From positions 86,241-150,240 of the forward strand of contig JAZLDG010000101.1 of assembly GCA_045614565.1 (NCBI GenBank): 64,000 bases of DNA, written 5' to 3'. Within the stretch, counting starts at the first letter, position 1; every line of letters begins with the position of its first letter. Positions 25,613 through 33,754 of the stretch are shown piece after piece. The position numbers were made by a program, and so were the translations under genes. Under the pieces are notes generated by a model that was not told the origin of the DNA, did not search any database, and worked only from the letters and a program-made list of their open reading frames with translations. The stretch comes from Scatosoma sp045614565. GTDB lineage: Bacteria > Bacillota > Clostridia > Christensenellales > Borkfalkiaceae.

Positions 25613-26866
25613 TTATTCTTCAATCGTATTTCCTGCGGCGTAACCCGTAGAAAAGGCTATTTGCATATTAAAACCGCCCGTAAACGCATCCACGTCTAAA
25701 ACTTCACCGCAAAATTTCAAGCCTTTTACGTACTTACTTTCCATTGTTTTAGGATTGATTTCCGATACGTTTACTCCGCCCGAAGTTACGATCGCTTCTT
25801 CAAATCCACGCAAACCGCGAACATTAAAGGGTAAATTTTTTAACGTAAAAACCAACTTTGAACGTTCTTCTTTGGTGCATACGTTTACGAGTTTTTTCTC
25901 GGGAATCCCAGCCGTTTTAAGAACGAGCGAAATCAATTTTTGCGGTAATAATTCACATAAAGCGTTTGAAATTTGCTTGTTTTTATACTTTTCAAAGTCA
26001 CGAAGCAAGCGTTTATCCAAGGTTTGCTCATCCAAAGCAGGCTTCAAATCAAGAAAAAGCTTTAATTTTGCCGTCGGCAAGCGGTTTATCAACGACGATG
26101 CCGATAAAATAATAGGTCCAGACACCCCGAAATGCGTAAATAACATCTCACCAAAATCGCTATAAACCTGTTTGTCGCCGTTTTTTACCGTAATAGAAAC
26201 GTTTTTCAAGGTCAAGCCTTGCAATTCCTTAAAAGAATTTCCGTCTAAATTCAGCCCGCAAAGCCCGCATTTTAAGTCGGTTACCGTATGCCCGCAAGTC
26301 TTTGCAAAAACGTATCCGTCCCCCGTAGAACCCGTAGTCGGGTAGCTAATACCGCCCGTTGCCACGATTACCACGTCGCAATCGTATTCGCCCTTATCCG
26401 TTCGCAATTTTACTACGCGTGACATAGGCATTATGTCTGACATAGTATTCGTTTCTACGCGAATATTCGTTACTTTTTCATTTAATTTTATGATTACCCC
26501 CGCAATTTTGCAGGCATATTCCAAGGTTTTCGTCACATCACTCGCGTGATCGGAAGTAGGAAAAGCACGGTTTCCCCTTTCTATTTTCACGGATAATCCG
26601 TTATTTTCAAAGAATTCAATGGATTTTTGGGGCGGAAAAGAATAAATACTGCCCCTTAAAAACTTTTCGCCACGAACAACGTTTCGCAAAAATTCATCCG
26701 CGGGAACGTCGTTGGTAAAATTACATCGACCCTTTCCCGTTATATATATTTTCTTCCCAAGTTTTTCATTCTTTTCGATCAACACGACGTTATGCCCGTT
26801 TTTTGCCGCCGCATACGCCGCCATTAGTCCCGCAGGTCCACCACCCACTACGTATACTTTTTTCAC
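25613..26866 (-). CDS. HI0933/YhiN-family FAD-dependent oxidoreductase
   Basis: This is a 417-residue flavoprotein of the HI0933 (BaiN/YhiN) family. The N-terminal FAD-binding motif is VVGGGPAGLMAAYAAAKNG (GxGxxG), then KLGKKIYITGKGRCNFTN and a second dinucleotide segment VVIVATGGISYPTTGSTGDGY. The C-terminal block is FCGEVLDVDAFTGGFNMQIAFSTGYAAG. The physiological substrate is unknown for most members; names such as aminoacetone oxidase or BaiN are database transfers. It precedes the aroH-cmk cluster, as in many clostridia. Confidence 0.93.
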   Translation of the reverse strand: MKKVYVVGGGPAGLMAAYAAAKNGHNVVLIEKNEKLGKKIYITGKGRCNFTNDVPADEFLRNVVRGEKFLRGSIYSFPPQKSIEFFENNGLSVKIERGNRAFPTSDHASDVTKTLEYACKIAGVIIKLNEKVTNIRVETNTMSDIMPMSRVVKLRTDKGEYDCDVVIVATGGISYPTTGSTGDGYVFAKTCGHTVTDLKCGLCGLNLDGNSFKELQGLTLKNVSITVKNGDKQVYSDFGEMLFTHFGVSGPIILSASSLINRLPTAKLKLFLDLKPALDEQTLDKRLLRDFEKYKNKQISNALCELLPQKLISLVLKTAGIPEKKLVNVCTKEERSKLVFTLKNLPFNVRGLRGFEEAIVTSGGVNVSEINPKTMESKYVKGLKFCGEVLDVDAFTGGFNMQIAFSTGYAAGNTIEE

Positions 26867-26921
26867 AATTTACCTTCTTTTTTGACTTGAATATATTATC
26901 AATGATTTTTAATATTTATTT

Positions 26922-26947
26922 TGTTTCACGGTATTTGTTTCACGATA
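26922..26947. repeat. 26-bp direct repeat, copy 1 (downstream end of coaE)
   Basis: Two TGTTTCACG units 14 bp apart (26922-26930 and 26936-26944), the second followed by ATA. It matches 24 of 26 bases with the copy at 27539-27564. The coaE stop codon lies in the second unit. Confidence 0.8.
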
Positions 26948-27524
26948 AGTCTTTTAATATTTGTTCTAAATCCTTTTCCAAGTTTTTAAGAGAAAAGTTT
27001 GATAAAATATGCACACCTTGTTTTTGTAAAGACGTTAAGTTTTTATCGTAATCGTATTGTGCGTTTATTTTTTTTAAGGCTTCGTCCATCGTAACATTAT
27101 CCCGTTCGCAAATACTTTTTATACGTTCCGTCTTATCTCGTATCACGACGATAACAGTATCAAAATCCTTCTCGTAACCCCCTTCAAATAACAGCGGTAC
27201 TTCCGCAAACACAAGTTTACTCGCACTTCTGTCCATTTCCGCATATAACTTTTGCATTATCAATGGATGCGCCAAGCCATTTAGTTGTTTTCTGGCCGTT
27301 CTATCGTTAAAAATAATTTCGCTTAATTTTTTAGTATCGATTTTACCGCTTACTACCGCCGCAGGAAAAAGTTTTTGCAATTTTTCTATATACGACTTTT
27401 CTAAAAGCAAATTTCTATATATTTGATCGCAAGAAAATACGCCGTAGCCCCACTTTTTTAATAATTCCATTACAGTTGATTTTCCACTACCGATTCCACC
27501 TGTAACCGCAATTTTTCTTTTCAT
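26940..27524 (-). CDS. coaE: Dephospho-CoA kinase
   Basis: CoaE phosphorylates dephospho-CoA in the last step of CoA synthesis. The 194-residue product has the P-loop AVTGGIGSGKSTVMELL, CDQIYR, the substrate motif LAHPLIMQKL and FAEVPLLFEGGYEKDFD. Length is normal. It follows polA, a frequent pairing in Firmicutes. It is framed by the TGTTTCACG repeats described separately, and its stop codon is inside one of them. Confidence 0.96.
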   Translation of the reverse strand: MKRKIAVTGGIGSGKSTVMELLKKWGYGVFSCDQIYRNLLLEKSYIEKLQKLFPAAVVSGKIDTKKLSEIIFNDRTARKQLNGLAHPLIMQKLYAEMDRSASKLVFAEVPLLFEGGYEKDFDTVIVVIRDKTERIKSICERDNVTMDEALKKINAQYDYDKNLTSLQKQGVHILSNFSLKNLEKDLEQILKDLS

Positions 27525-27538
27525 GCTTCCCTCTTCAC

Positions 27539-27564
27539 TGTTTCACGAAATTTGTTTCACGATA
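27539..27564. repeat. 26-bp direct repeat, copy 2 (upstream end of coaE), with an inverted half site
   Basis: Two TGTTTCACG units again 14 bp apart (27539-27547 and 27553-27561). A reversed unit TGAAACA follows at 27572-27578 and a further TGTTTCAT at 27599-27606 over the polA stop. The repeats lie in the polA-coaE gap. Confidence 0.8.
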
Positions 27565-27592
27565 TATTGTATGAAACAAACATTGTAAAACA

Positions 27593-30160
27593 TTATTTTG
27601 TTTCATACCAACTGCTTCCCATTCCAACTTCCACGGTAAGCGGTACGTTGAGATGAACGGCGGTTTCCATTTCCGTTTTTAACAGCTTTGCGACGGCTTC
27701 CGCTTCGTTTTTCGGGCAGTCAATAATCAATTCGTCGTGTACTTGCAATACGAGTTTTGCGTGATAATTTCCTTCTTTCAACTTTTTAGCCACGTTAATC
27801 ATTGCAATTTTGATAATATCCGCACTAGAACCTTGCAAAGGCATATTCATTGCCGCACGCTCACCAAACGAACGAACGTTATAATTTGATGCTTTTAATT
27901 CGTTTATAACGCGTCTTCTACCGAGTAACGTTTTTACAAACCCGTCCCGCGTTGCCGTTTCCACGTTTTTGTTCATATATTCCTTTACGTCGGAATACGT
28001 TTCAAAATATTTATCGATATATTCTTTGGCTCGTTTTGCGCCGATATTCAAATCGTTAGAAAGCCCAAACGCGCTAATCCCGTAAATAATCCCAAAATTA
28101 ACGGCTTTCGCTGCGCGCCGAAGCTCTGGCGTAACTTTATTCACGGGCGTATTAAAGACCTGTGAAGCTGTAAGCGTATGAATATCTTCGCCTTCGCAAT
28201 AGGCTTTTATCAGCTCTTTACAACCCGAAAAATGCGCAAGCAAACGAAGCTCTATTTGAGAATAATCTGCGTCGATTAAAACGTTTCCTTCGCTTGCCGT
28301 AAACAATTTACGAAGCTCTCGCCCTTCTTCCGTACGAACGGGAATATTTTGCAAATTTGGATTCATACTCGACAATCTACCCGTAGCCGTCAGCGATTGA
28401 TTGTAGGTCGTATGCACCTTACCGCTCACAATCAACGGCTTAAAACCTTCGATATAGGTAGAATTGATTTTTTGCACCTTTCGATAACGTAACAAAAGCC
28501 GTACGATTTCCGATTCATCCGCGTATTTTTCCAGTTCTTCCGCCGTCGTTTTATAGCTTTTACTGTCCTTTTTCTTTTTGACCCCGTGTCCTATATTAAG
28601 TTTTTCAAATAAAATTCTACCAAGCTGTTGCGTTGAATTGATATTAAACTGTTCCCCCGCAAGCTCGTAAATCCGTTTTGTCAGTTCGGCAAGCTCGACG
28701 TTATAGCGTTTAGAAAACTCAGTCAGCGCATTTTCGTCAATACTTACCCCCACTTGTTCCATATCGTACAACACGTTTACGAGCGGAAATTCAACTTTTT
28801 TGTATAAATCTTTTTCTTCTTTGGATAAGCCTTCAAAGTACAAGCTATAAAGATACGCCAAGCCGACGGCGCGATTGTTTTCGGGAATAATATTTTGATT
28901 TAAGCAAAACGCTAACGAATCGGAATTTCCCAACCCGTCCGCAAGGCATTTCAAAATAGCAACGTCTTCAAACGGTGCGCTAAACACCACCCCCATCCCA
29001 AAAAGTCGGTGCATTAAATCTTTAGCGTTATATACGATTACCCGTTTCTTACCCGAAAAAACACTACGGAAAACGGGATATAAATCAGATTCAAAAAAGC
29101 CTGCGTCTAAAAGACTTTCCTTAATCGGCAAAACATATTCTTTACCGTCAAACATAGAAAAACGAAACTCTTTTTGCGTTAAATCACACGCAATAGTATC
29201 GTAATTTTCCGTTTGCAAAAGCGTTTGTACTTCCTGCACGGATTCGGGATAAATTTCCTCGGGAGCTTTCCAAGCTCGCTCTGCTTTCACGGCTTGCACT
29301 TCGTTAAACTCTTCAAAAATATTCATCCCCAAGAGTGATTTGAACTCTAATTCCGCAAACTTTTCCCGAAGCGCGTATGCAAACGGCGTTTTTAATACAC
29401 ATTCGTCTAGCGTAATTTTAATGGGCGCATTCGTGTCGATCGTCGCGAGTTTTTTGGAAAAATACGCTTTCTCTTTTTCGGTGACAAGTTTGGTATGCAA
29501 CGCACCGCCGATTTCGTCTATATGCGTATATACGCCGTCAAGATCAAAATATTGACTTAAAAGGTTCATTGCGGATTTTTCACCCACACCCGCGACCCCG
29601 GGAATATTATCCGATTTATCCCCCATTAACGCTTTCAAATCAATGATTTGCAAAGGCGTGAGTTGGGTTTCGTCTTTGAAATTTTGCGTGGTTAATTCTA
29701 ATATATCGCTAACGCCTTTACGGGTAAAGCAAACGTTCGTCGTATCGTCTACGAGCTGATAAGCGTCACGGTCGCCCGTATATATATACGTTTGCACGTG
29801 GAATTTTTTAGCGACCGTTCCCAAAAGGTCGTCCGCTTCATAGCCCTGCAATTCTAAAATCTTAATATTCATAATACGTAAAACGTCTTTTAAGACGGGA
29901 AATTGCGACGCAAGATCGTCAGGCATAGGCTTTCTGCCCGCTTTATAATCGTCGTATATTTTATGACGGAAAGTGGGAGCACGTAAATCGAAAGCGACCG
30001 CAAAATACGACGGTTTCCTTTCGGAAATAATTTTTAGCATTAGTTTGACAAACCCAAACACACCATTCGTCGGCAAACCGTTTTTAGTTGTAAAAAGCGG
30101 CGTTGCATAAAAAGCGCGGTTAAGTAAGCTATTACCATCGATTAAAACGAATTTTTCCAT
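27593..30160 (-). CDS. polA: DNA polymerase I
   Basis: PolA is the repair and Okazaki-fragment-processing polymerase. The 855-residue product has an N-terminal 5' nuclease domain (about 1-290; GYEADDLLGTVAKK, KALMGDKSDNIPGVAGVGEKSA). The middle 3'-5' exonuclease-like domain has lost the usual paired acidic DxE (CDLTQKEF instead), so proofreading is probably absent, as in many Gram-positives. The polymerase domain (from about 470) has DADYSQIELRLLAHFSG, RAAKAVNFGIIYG and the catalytic VHDELI. It has its own promoter and is followed by coaE. Confidence 0.97.
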   Translation of the reverse strand: MEKFVLIDGNSLLNRAFYATPLFTTKNGLPTNGVFGFVKLMLKIISERKPSYFAVAFDLRAPTFRHKIYDDYKAGRKPMPDDLASQFPVLKDVLRIMNIKILELQGYEADDLLGTVAKKFHVQTYIYTGDRDAYQLVDDTTNVCFTRKGVSDILELTTQNFKDETQLTPLQIIDLKALMGDKSDNIPGVAGVGEKSAMNLLSQYFDLDGVYTHIDEIGGALHTKLVTEKEKAYFSKKLATIDTNAPIKITLDECVLKTPFAYALREKFAELEFKSLLGMNIFEEFNEVQAVKAERAWKAPEEIYPESVQEVQTLLQTENYDTIACDLTQKEFRFSMFDGKEYVLPIKESLLDAGFFESDLYPVFRSVFSGKKRVIVYNAKDLMHRLFGMGVVFSAPFEDVAILKCLADGLGNSDSLAFCLNQNIIPENNRAVGLAYLYSLYFEGLSKEEKDLYKKVEFPLVNVLYDMEQVGVSIDENALTEFSKRYNVELAELTKRIYELAGEQFNINSTQQLGRILFEKLNIGHGVKKKKDSKSYKTTAEELEKYADESEIVRLLLRYRKVQKINSTYIEGFKPLIVSGKVHTTYNQSLTATGRLSSMNPNLQNIPVRTEEGRELRKLFTASEGNVLIDADYSQIELRLLAHFSGCKELIKAYCEGEDIHTLTASQVFNTPVNKVTPELRRAAKAVNFGIIYGISAFGLSNDLNIGAKRAKEYIDKYFETYSDVKEYMNKNVETATRDGFVKTLLGRRRVINELKASNYNVRSFGERAAMNMPLQGSSADIIKIAMINVAKKLKEGNYHAKLVLQVHDELIIDCPKNEAEAVAKLLKTEMETAVHLNVPLTVEVGMGSSWYETK

Positions 30161-30191
30161 AGAATACGCACTCCTAACGTCTTATATTATT

Positions 30192-30220
30192 ATTGTACCA
30201 CGAAATTGAAAAAATCGCAA
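30192..30220 (-). promoter_or_regulatory. Sigma-A promoter for polA-coaE
   Basis: Minus-strand TTGCGA (30220-30215), 17-bp spacer, TACAAT (30197-30192), then an AGGAG before the polA ATG at 30160. Confidence 0.7.
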
Positions 30221-30250
30221 GAACGTACAAGAAATTTTAAGATATTTTTT

Positions 30251-30288
30251 ATAAAAACAACCAACTGCTATAAAAACAGTCGGTTGCA
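30251..30288 (-). terminator. Intrinsic terminator of the decarboxylase operon
   Basis: Minus-strand CAACCGACTG / CAGTTGGTTG stem with a TTTTTATAG loop followed by TTTTTAT, 16 bases past the oadA stop. Confidence 0.85.
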
Positions 30289-30303
30289 TTGTTGTATCTT
30301 GGT

Positions 30304-31737
30304 TTATACGGGATATACGCCCGTTTTTGCAAGGTCGCGATCCACGCCTTGTTTTTGCGCTTCGCGCCATTTGAAGAAGTTTTCCGCCACTTGCTCGAAC
30401 ACCGCGTAAGAAAGCACGTCTTCTTCCTTTTCATAATACCCAAGCTCGATTACCTTCTTCTTGATTTCTTCGTATTCAGGCTGCAACAAATCGGCAGGAC
30501 GGCAAGTAATTCTTTCTGCTCCCTTTAATACCTTTTCCGCAACTTCTTCGTTCAAAGGCATCGGCAACGTACCGTATTTACCCGCGAACAAATCACGCGT
30601 TTCTTTGGTAACCATTTTATAACGCTCGTTCATAACGACGTTCATAACCGCTTGTGTACCGACGATTTGCGACGACGGCGTAACTAACGGCGGATAACCG
30701 CAATCCTTTCTTACGTTGGGAACTTCGGCAAGACATTCCATAAGTTTATCCGCTTTGCCCGCTTTTTCAAGCTGATTGATCAAGTTTGAAAGCATACCGC
30801 CCGGAACTTGATACAAGAGCGTATTAACATCAATACCTTTGGATTTTTCATTCAAAATCTTATCGTCTTTCAAGCGTTTTTCAACCGTCTTGAAATGTTT
30901 TACGATAGGAAGAAGCTTATTGATATCAATTCCCGTATCGTATGGCGTACCTTTGAGCGTTGCCACGAGCGGTTCGGTCGCGGGTTGCGACGTACCGTTA
31001 CCAAGCGGCGAAAGCGCGGTATCTACGATATCTACACCCGCAAGGATTGCCATAAGGTACATCATATCGCCCGTACCCGTCGTGTTATGCGTATGCAAAT
31101 GTAATTTTGTCGTAGGCTTTAACGCTTTTTTAAGCGCGCTTACGAGCGTATAAGCACGGAAAGGCAACAAAAGGTTTGCCATATCTTTCAAGCAAATGTT
31201 ATCCGCGCCGCGCTCTTCCAACGACTTTGCAAGTTCGACAAAATATTCGTCCGTAAAGACTTCTTGCCCGTCAACGACTGCGCTCGTATAACAAATAGTT
31301 GCTTCGCAAACACCGCCGTATTTTTTAATCGCTTTCATAGAAACTTCCAAGTTTCTCGGATCGTTCAAAGCGTCGAATACACGAATAACGCCTACGCCGT
31401 TTTCAATGGATTTCGCCACGAATTTTTCAACGACGTCGTCCGCATAATGACGGTAGCCAAGCAAGTTTTGACCGCGGAGCAACATTTGAATAGGCGTTTT
31501 AAGATGCGACTTTAACGCACGCAAACGTTCCCACGGATCTTCGTTTAAGAAACGCAAGCAAGAATCGAACGTTGCACCGCCCCAAGCTTCAATAGAATAA
31601 TAACCGATTTCGTCGAGTTGCTCCAACACAGGAAGCATCTCTTCTATTCTCATACGCGTAGCCGCTTGCGATTGATGCGCGTCACGCAAAATCGTTTCGG
31701 TGAGCATAATTTTTTTGTTTTCAAAATTCATTTCCAT
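30304..31737 (-). CDS. oadA: Oxaloacetate decarboxylase alpha / pyruvate carboxylase subunit B-type carboxyltransferase
   Basis: This is a 477-residue 5S-type carboxyltransferase that moves CO2 between oxaloacetate/pyruvate and biotin. The TIM-barrel DRE-TIM motif is TETILRDAHQSQAATRM. Metal-ligand and catalytic features follow: SIEAWGGATFD, NICLKDMANLL (carbamylated-lysine region), and LHLHTHNTTGTG. The conserved C-terminal half has QVPGGMLSNLINQL. There is no biotin domain at the C-terminus, because a separate carrier gene lies two genes upstream. Last gene of the five-gene operon, followed by a terminator. Confidence 0.95.
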   Translation of the reverse strand: MEMNFENKKIMLTETILRDAHQSQAATRMRIEEMLPVLEQLDEIGYYSIEAWGGATFDSCLRFLNEDPWERLRALKSHLKTPIQMLLRGQNLLGYRHYADDVVEKFVAKSIENGVGVIRVFDALNDPRNLEVSMKAIKKYGGVCEATICYTSAVVDGQEVFTDEYFVELAKSLEERGADNICLKDMANLLLPFRAYTLVSALKKALKPTTKLHLHTHNTTGTGDMMYLMAILAGVDIVDTALSPLGNGTSQPATEPLVATLKGTPYDTGIDINKLLPIVKHFKTVEKRLKDDKILNEKSKGIDVNTLLYQVPGGMLSNLINQLEKAGKADKLMECLAEVPNVRKDCGYPPLVTPSSQIVGTQAVMNVVMNERYKMVTKETRDLFAGKYGTLPMPLNEEVAEKVLKGAERITCRPADLLQPEYEEIKKKVIELGYYEKEEDVLSYAVFEQVAENFFKWREAQKQGVDRDLAKTGVYPV

Positions 31738-31754
31738 AATATATTACCTCATCA

Positions 31755-32963
31755 TTAAATAATCGCAAGTAAGAAACCTGCCGCAATCGCCGAGCCGATA
31801 ACTCCCGCTACGTTCGGGCCCATAGCGTGCATTAACAAGTGGTTGCTGGGATCGTATTCGCGTCCTACGTCTTCGGAAATACGCGCCGCCATAGGTACGG
31901 CGGAAACGCCCGCACTACCGATCAAGGGATTGATTTTACCTTTGGAAAGCTTGCACATCAATCTGCCCATAAGCAATCCGCCGATAGTACCGCAACTGAA
32001 CGCAACAAGCCCGAGCGCAATAATACCCAAGGTAGTGGGCGACAAGAAGGTTGCCCCGTATGCTTTACAGCCAACCGATACGCCAAGGAAAATGGTGATC
32101 GTATTCATTAAACCGTTTTGCGCTTGCGAAGAAAGTCTATCGCATACCCCGCTTTCTTTGAGAAGATTCCCAAGCATTAACATACCCAAAAGCGGAACGG
32201 CGTCGGGAAGTAAAATCCCTACAACCAAGGTTACGACTACGGGAAATACGATTTTTTCCACCTTGCTAACCGTACGAAGCGGTTTCATTTTAATCGTTCT
32301 TTCTTTTTGCGGAACGATTAGCTTCATAAGCGGTTTTTGGATAATGGGAATAAGTGCCATATACGAATACGCCGCAACGGCAATCGCCGACAAAAGATCG
32401 GTAGGCGTACCGTTAAATTGCGAGTATTGCGCTAATTTTTGCGTAACGTAAATTGCCGTAGGGCCGTCAGCCCCACCGATAATCGCAATCGAAGCCGACG
32501 CGGCAAGGTTGAAACCAAGTGCCGTTGCGGCAATCAGCGTTAAAAATACGCCAAGCTGCGCCGCTGCACCGATCAGCATACTCTTGGGGTTGGAAATAAG
32601 CGGGCCGAAGTCCGTCATTGCACCGATACCAAGGAAAATCAGCGGCGGATAAATTACGTTTTGTACGCCGAAGAAAAGATACCACAAAAGCCCTGGATTG
32701 GATACGTTTTCATAGGTATGTTCCACCCCGTCGGCGTACGTACCCCAAACTACGTCGTACGCACCAGGAAGATTGATAATAAACATACCAAACGCAATCG
32801 GAAGCAAGAGAAGCGGCTCGAATTTCTTGACAATCGCAAGATACATTAAAACGAAAGATATCAGGATCATTACGTAATTTTCCCAAGACCCGTTCATAAT
32901 ACCCAGCGAATTCCATAAATTCGTAAACATTTCTCCCAAATTTATGAGTAGATTATTTAACAT
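31755..32963 (-). CDS. oadB: Sodium-pumping decarboxylase beta subunit
   Basis: This is a 402-residue integral membrane protein of the OadB/MmdB/GcdB family, which decarboxylates carboxybiotin and exports Na+. About nine to ten membrane segments are visible. The family-typical pore sequences include GIGAMTDFGPLISNPK, SIAIIGGADGPTAIYV and NPLIGSAGVSAVPMAARI, with a C-terminal LLMHAMGPNVAGVIGSAIAAG. Length fits the short form. It sits between the biotin carrier and oadA genes. Confidence 0.96.
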   Translation of the reverse strand: MLNNLLINLGEMFTNLWNSLGIMNGSWENYVMILISFVLMYLAIVKKFEPLLLLPIAFGMFIINLPGAYDVVWGTYADGVEHTYENVSNPGLLWYLFFGVQNVIYPPLIFLGIGAMTDFGPLISNPKSMLIGAAAQLGVFLTLIAATALGFNLAASASIAIIGGADGPTAIYVTQKLAQYSQFNGTPTDLLSAIAVAAYSYMALIPIIQKPLMKLIVPQKERTIKMKPLRTVSKVEKIVFPVVVTLVVGILLPDAVPLLGMLMLGNLLKESGVCDRLSSQAQNGLMNTITIFLGVSVGCKAYGATFLSPTTLGIIALGLVAFSCGTIGGLLMGRLMCKLSKGKINPLIGSAGVSAVPMAARISEDVGREYDPSNHLLMHAMGPNVAGVIGSAIAAGFLLAII

Positions 32964-32989
32964 AATATAAATTCCCGTTTTTTAATTTG

Positions 32990-33385
32990 TTAACCGATAA
33001 CGGCAAGTACAGCGTCTGATTCTACGTTCGCACCTTTCGTTACTTGGAAAGAAACCACACCGTCGCAAGGCGAAGTGATGTCGTTGTCCATCTTCATTGC
33101 TTCAAGCACGAGAATAGGTTGATCTTTTTTCACCGTAGCTCCTTCCGCAACTAAAAGGTTTTTAATCAACCCAGGGAACGGAGAAAGTACTTTTTCACCG
33201 TTTGCTGCAACGGGTTTCACCGCTTGGGGTGCAGGCGCGGGAGCTGCTTTGGGGGCAGCAACAGGCGCGGGCGCAGCCGCAACGGGTGCAACGGAAGTAA
33301 CGACGGGCGCAGTAGCGGTAGCGCCAACTTCTTCAACGCCTACTTGATAAGATTTTCCATTTACTGTGATAACAAAATTACGCAT
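32990..33385 (-). CDS. Biotin carboxyl carrier protein (decarboxylase gamma/delta type)
   Basis: This is a 131-residue carrier. A short N-terminal part (RNFVITVNGKSYQVGVEEVG) is followed by a flexible Ala/Pro-rich linker (about 35-65) and a biotinyl domain whose lysine lies in LEAMKMDND. It would shuttle CO2 between the cytosolic carboxyltransferases and the membrane beta subunit. The Pro/Ala linker is typical of these carriers. Its neighbours on both sides are decarboxylase subunits. Confidence 0.95.
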   Translation of the reverse strand: MRNFVITVNGKSYQVGVEEVGATATAPVVTSVAPVAAAPAPVAAPKAAPAPAPQAVKPVAANGEKVLSPFPGLIKNLLVAEGATVKKDQPILVLEAMKMDNDITSPCDGVVSFQVTKGANVESDAVLAVIG

Positions 33386-33398
33386 AACGATTTTCTCC

Positions 33399-33743
33399 TT
33401 AAATTCTCTTTATTCTTTTTACTATAAATTCACATTTGGGATTATTTGCCTGATAATACGCCATCAACGCCGCCGTAATCACCGCCACCGTTTCTTCCGA
33501 AACGTTTTCAGCATCGGCAACGGCAAGACCTTCCGTGATTTCCTTGGCTTCCGTTTTCGTTTCTTTAACCGGCACAGGCGACTTATCTTTATGAATAAGC
33601 TTGCCCACAAGCCAAACGATTAAAATCAAAAACGAAATCCCGACGAATACGACCGCAAAACCAAGTAAGGCGTATAAAGCCGCTTCGCCTATATCCACGG
33701 CACGCATGGGATCGGTTGCACTTGTTAATAAATTCAACGACAT
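33399..33743 (-). CDS. oadG: OadG-like small membrane subunit
   Basis: This is a 114-residue protein with one N-terminal membrane helix (ALLGFAVVFVGISFLILIVWLVGKLIH) and a short acidic cytoplasmic tail. The tail ends in the segment VAVITAALMAYYQANNPK...VKRIKR, seen in clostridial OadG-type subunits. It probably anchors and assembles the decarboxylase complex. Recognition rests on topology, the tail motif and position between mmdA-like and biotin carrier genes. Confidence 0.85.
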   Translation of the reverse strand: MSLNLLTSATDPMRAVDIGEAALYALLGFAVVFVGISFLILIVWLVGKLIHKDKSPVPVKETKTEAKEITEGLAVADAENVSEETVAVITAALMAYYQANNPKCEFIVKRIKRI

Positions 33744-33754
33744 TTCTACCCCCT

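Noticed and set aside
26922..27564. Complete parS sites at the coaE repeats
   Set aside because: Only half sites (TGTTTCACG) in direct orientation; the one inverted half is 12 bases away, so the 16-bp palindrome is never formed.
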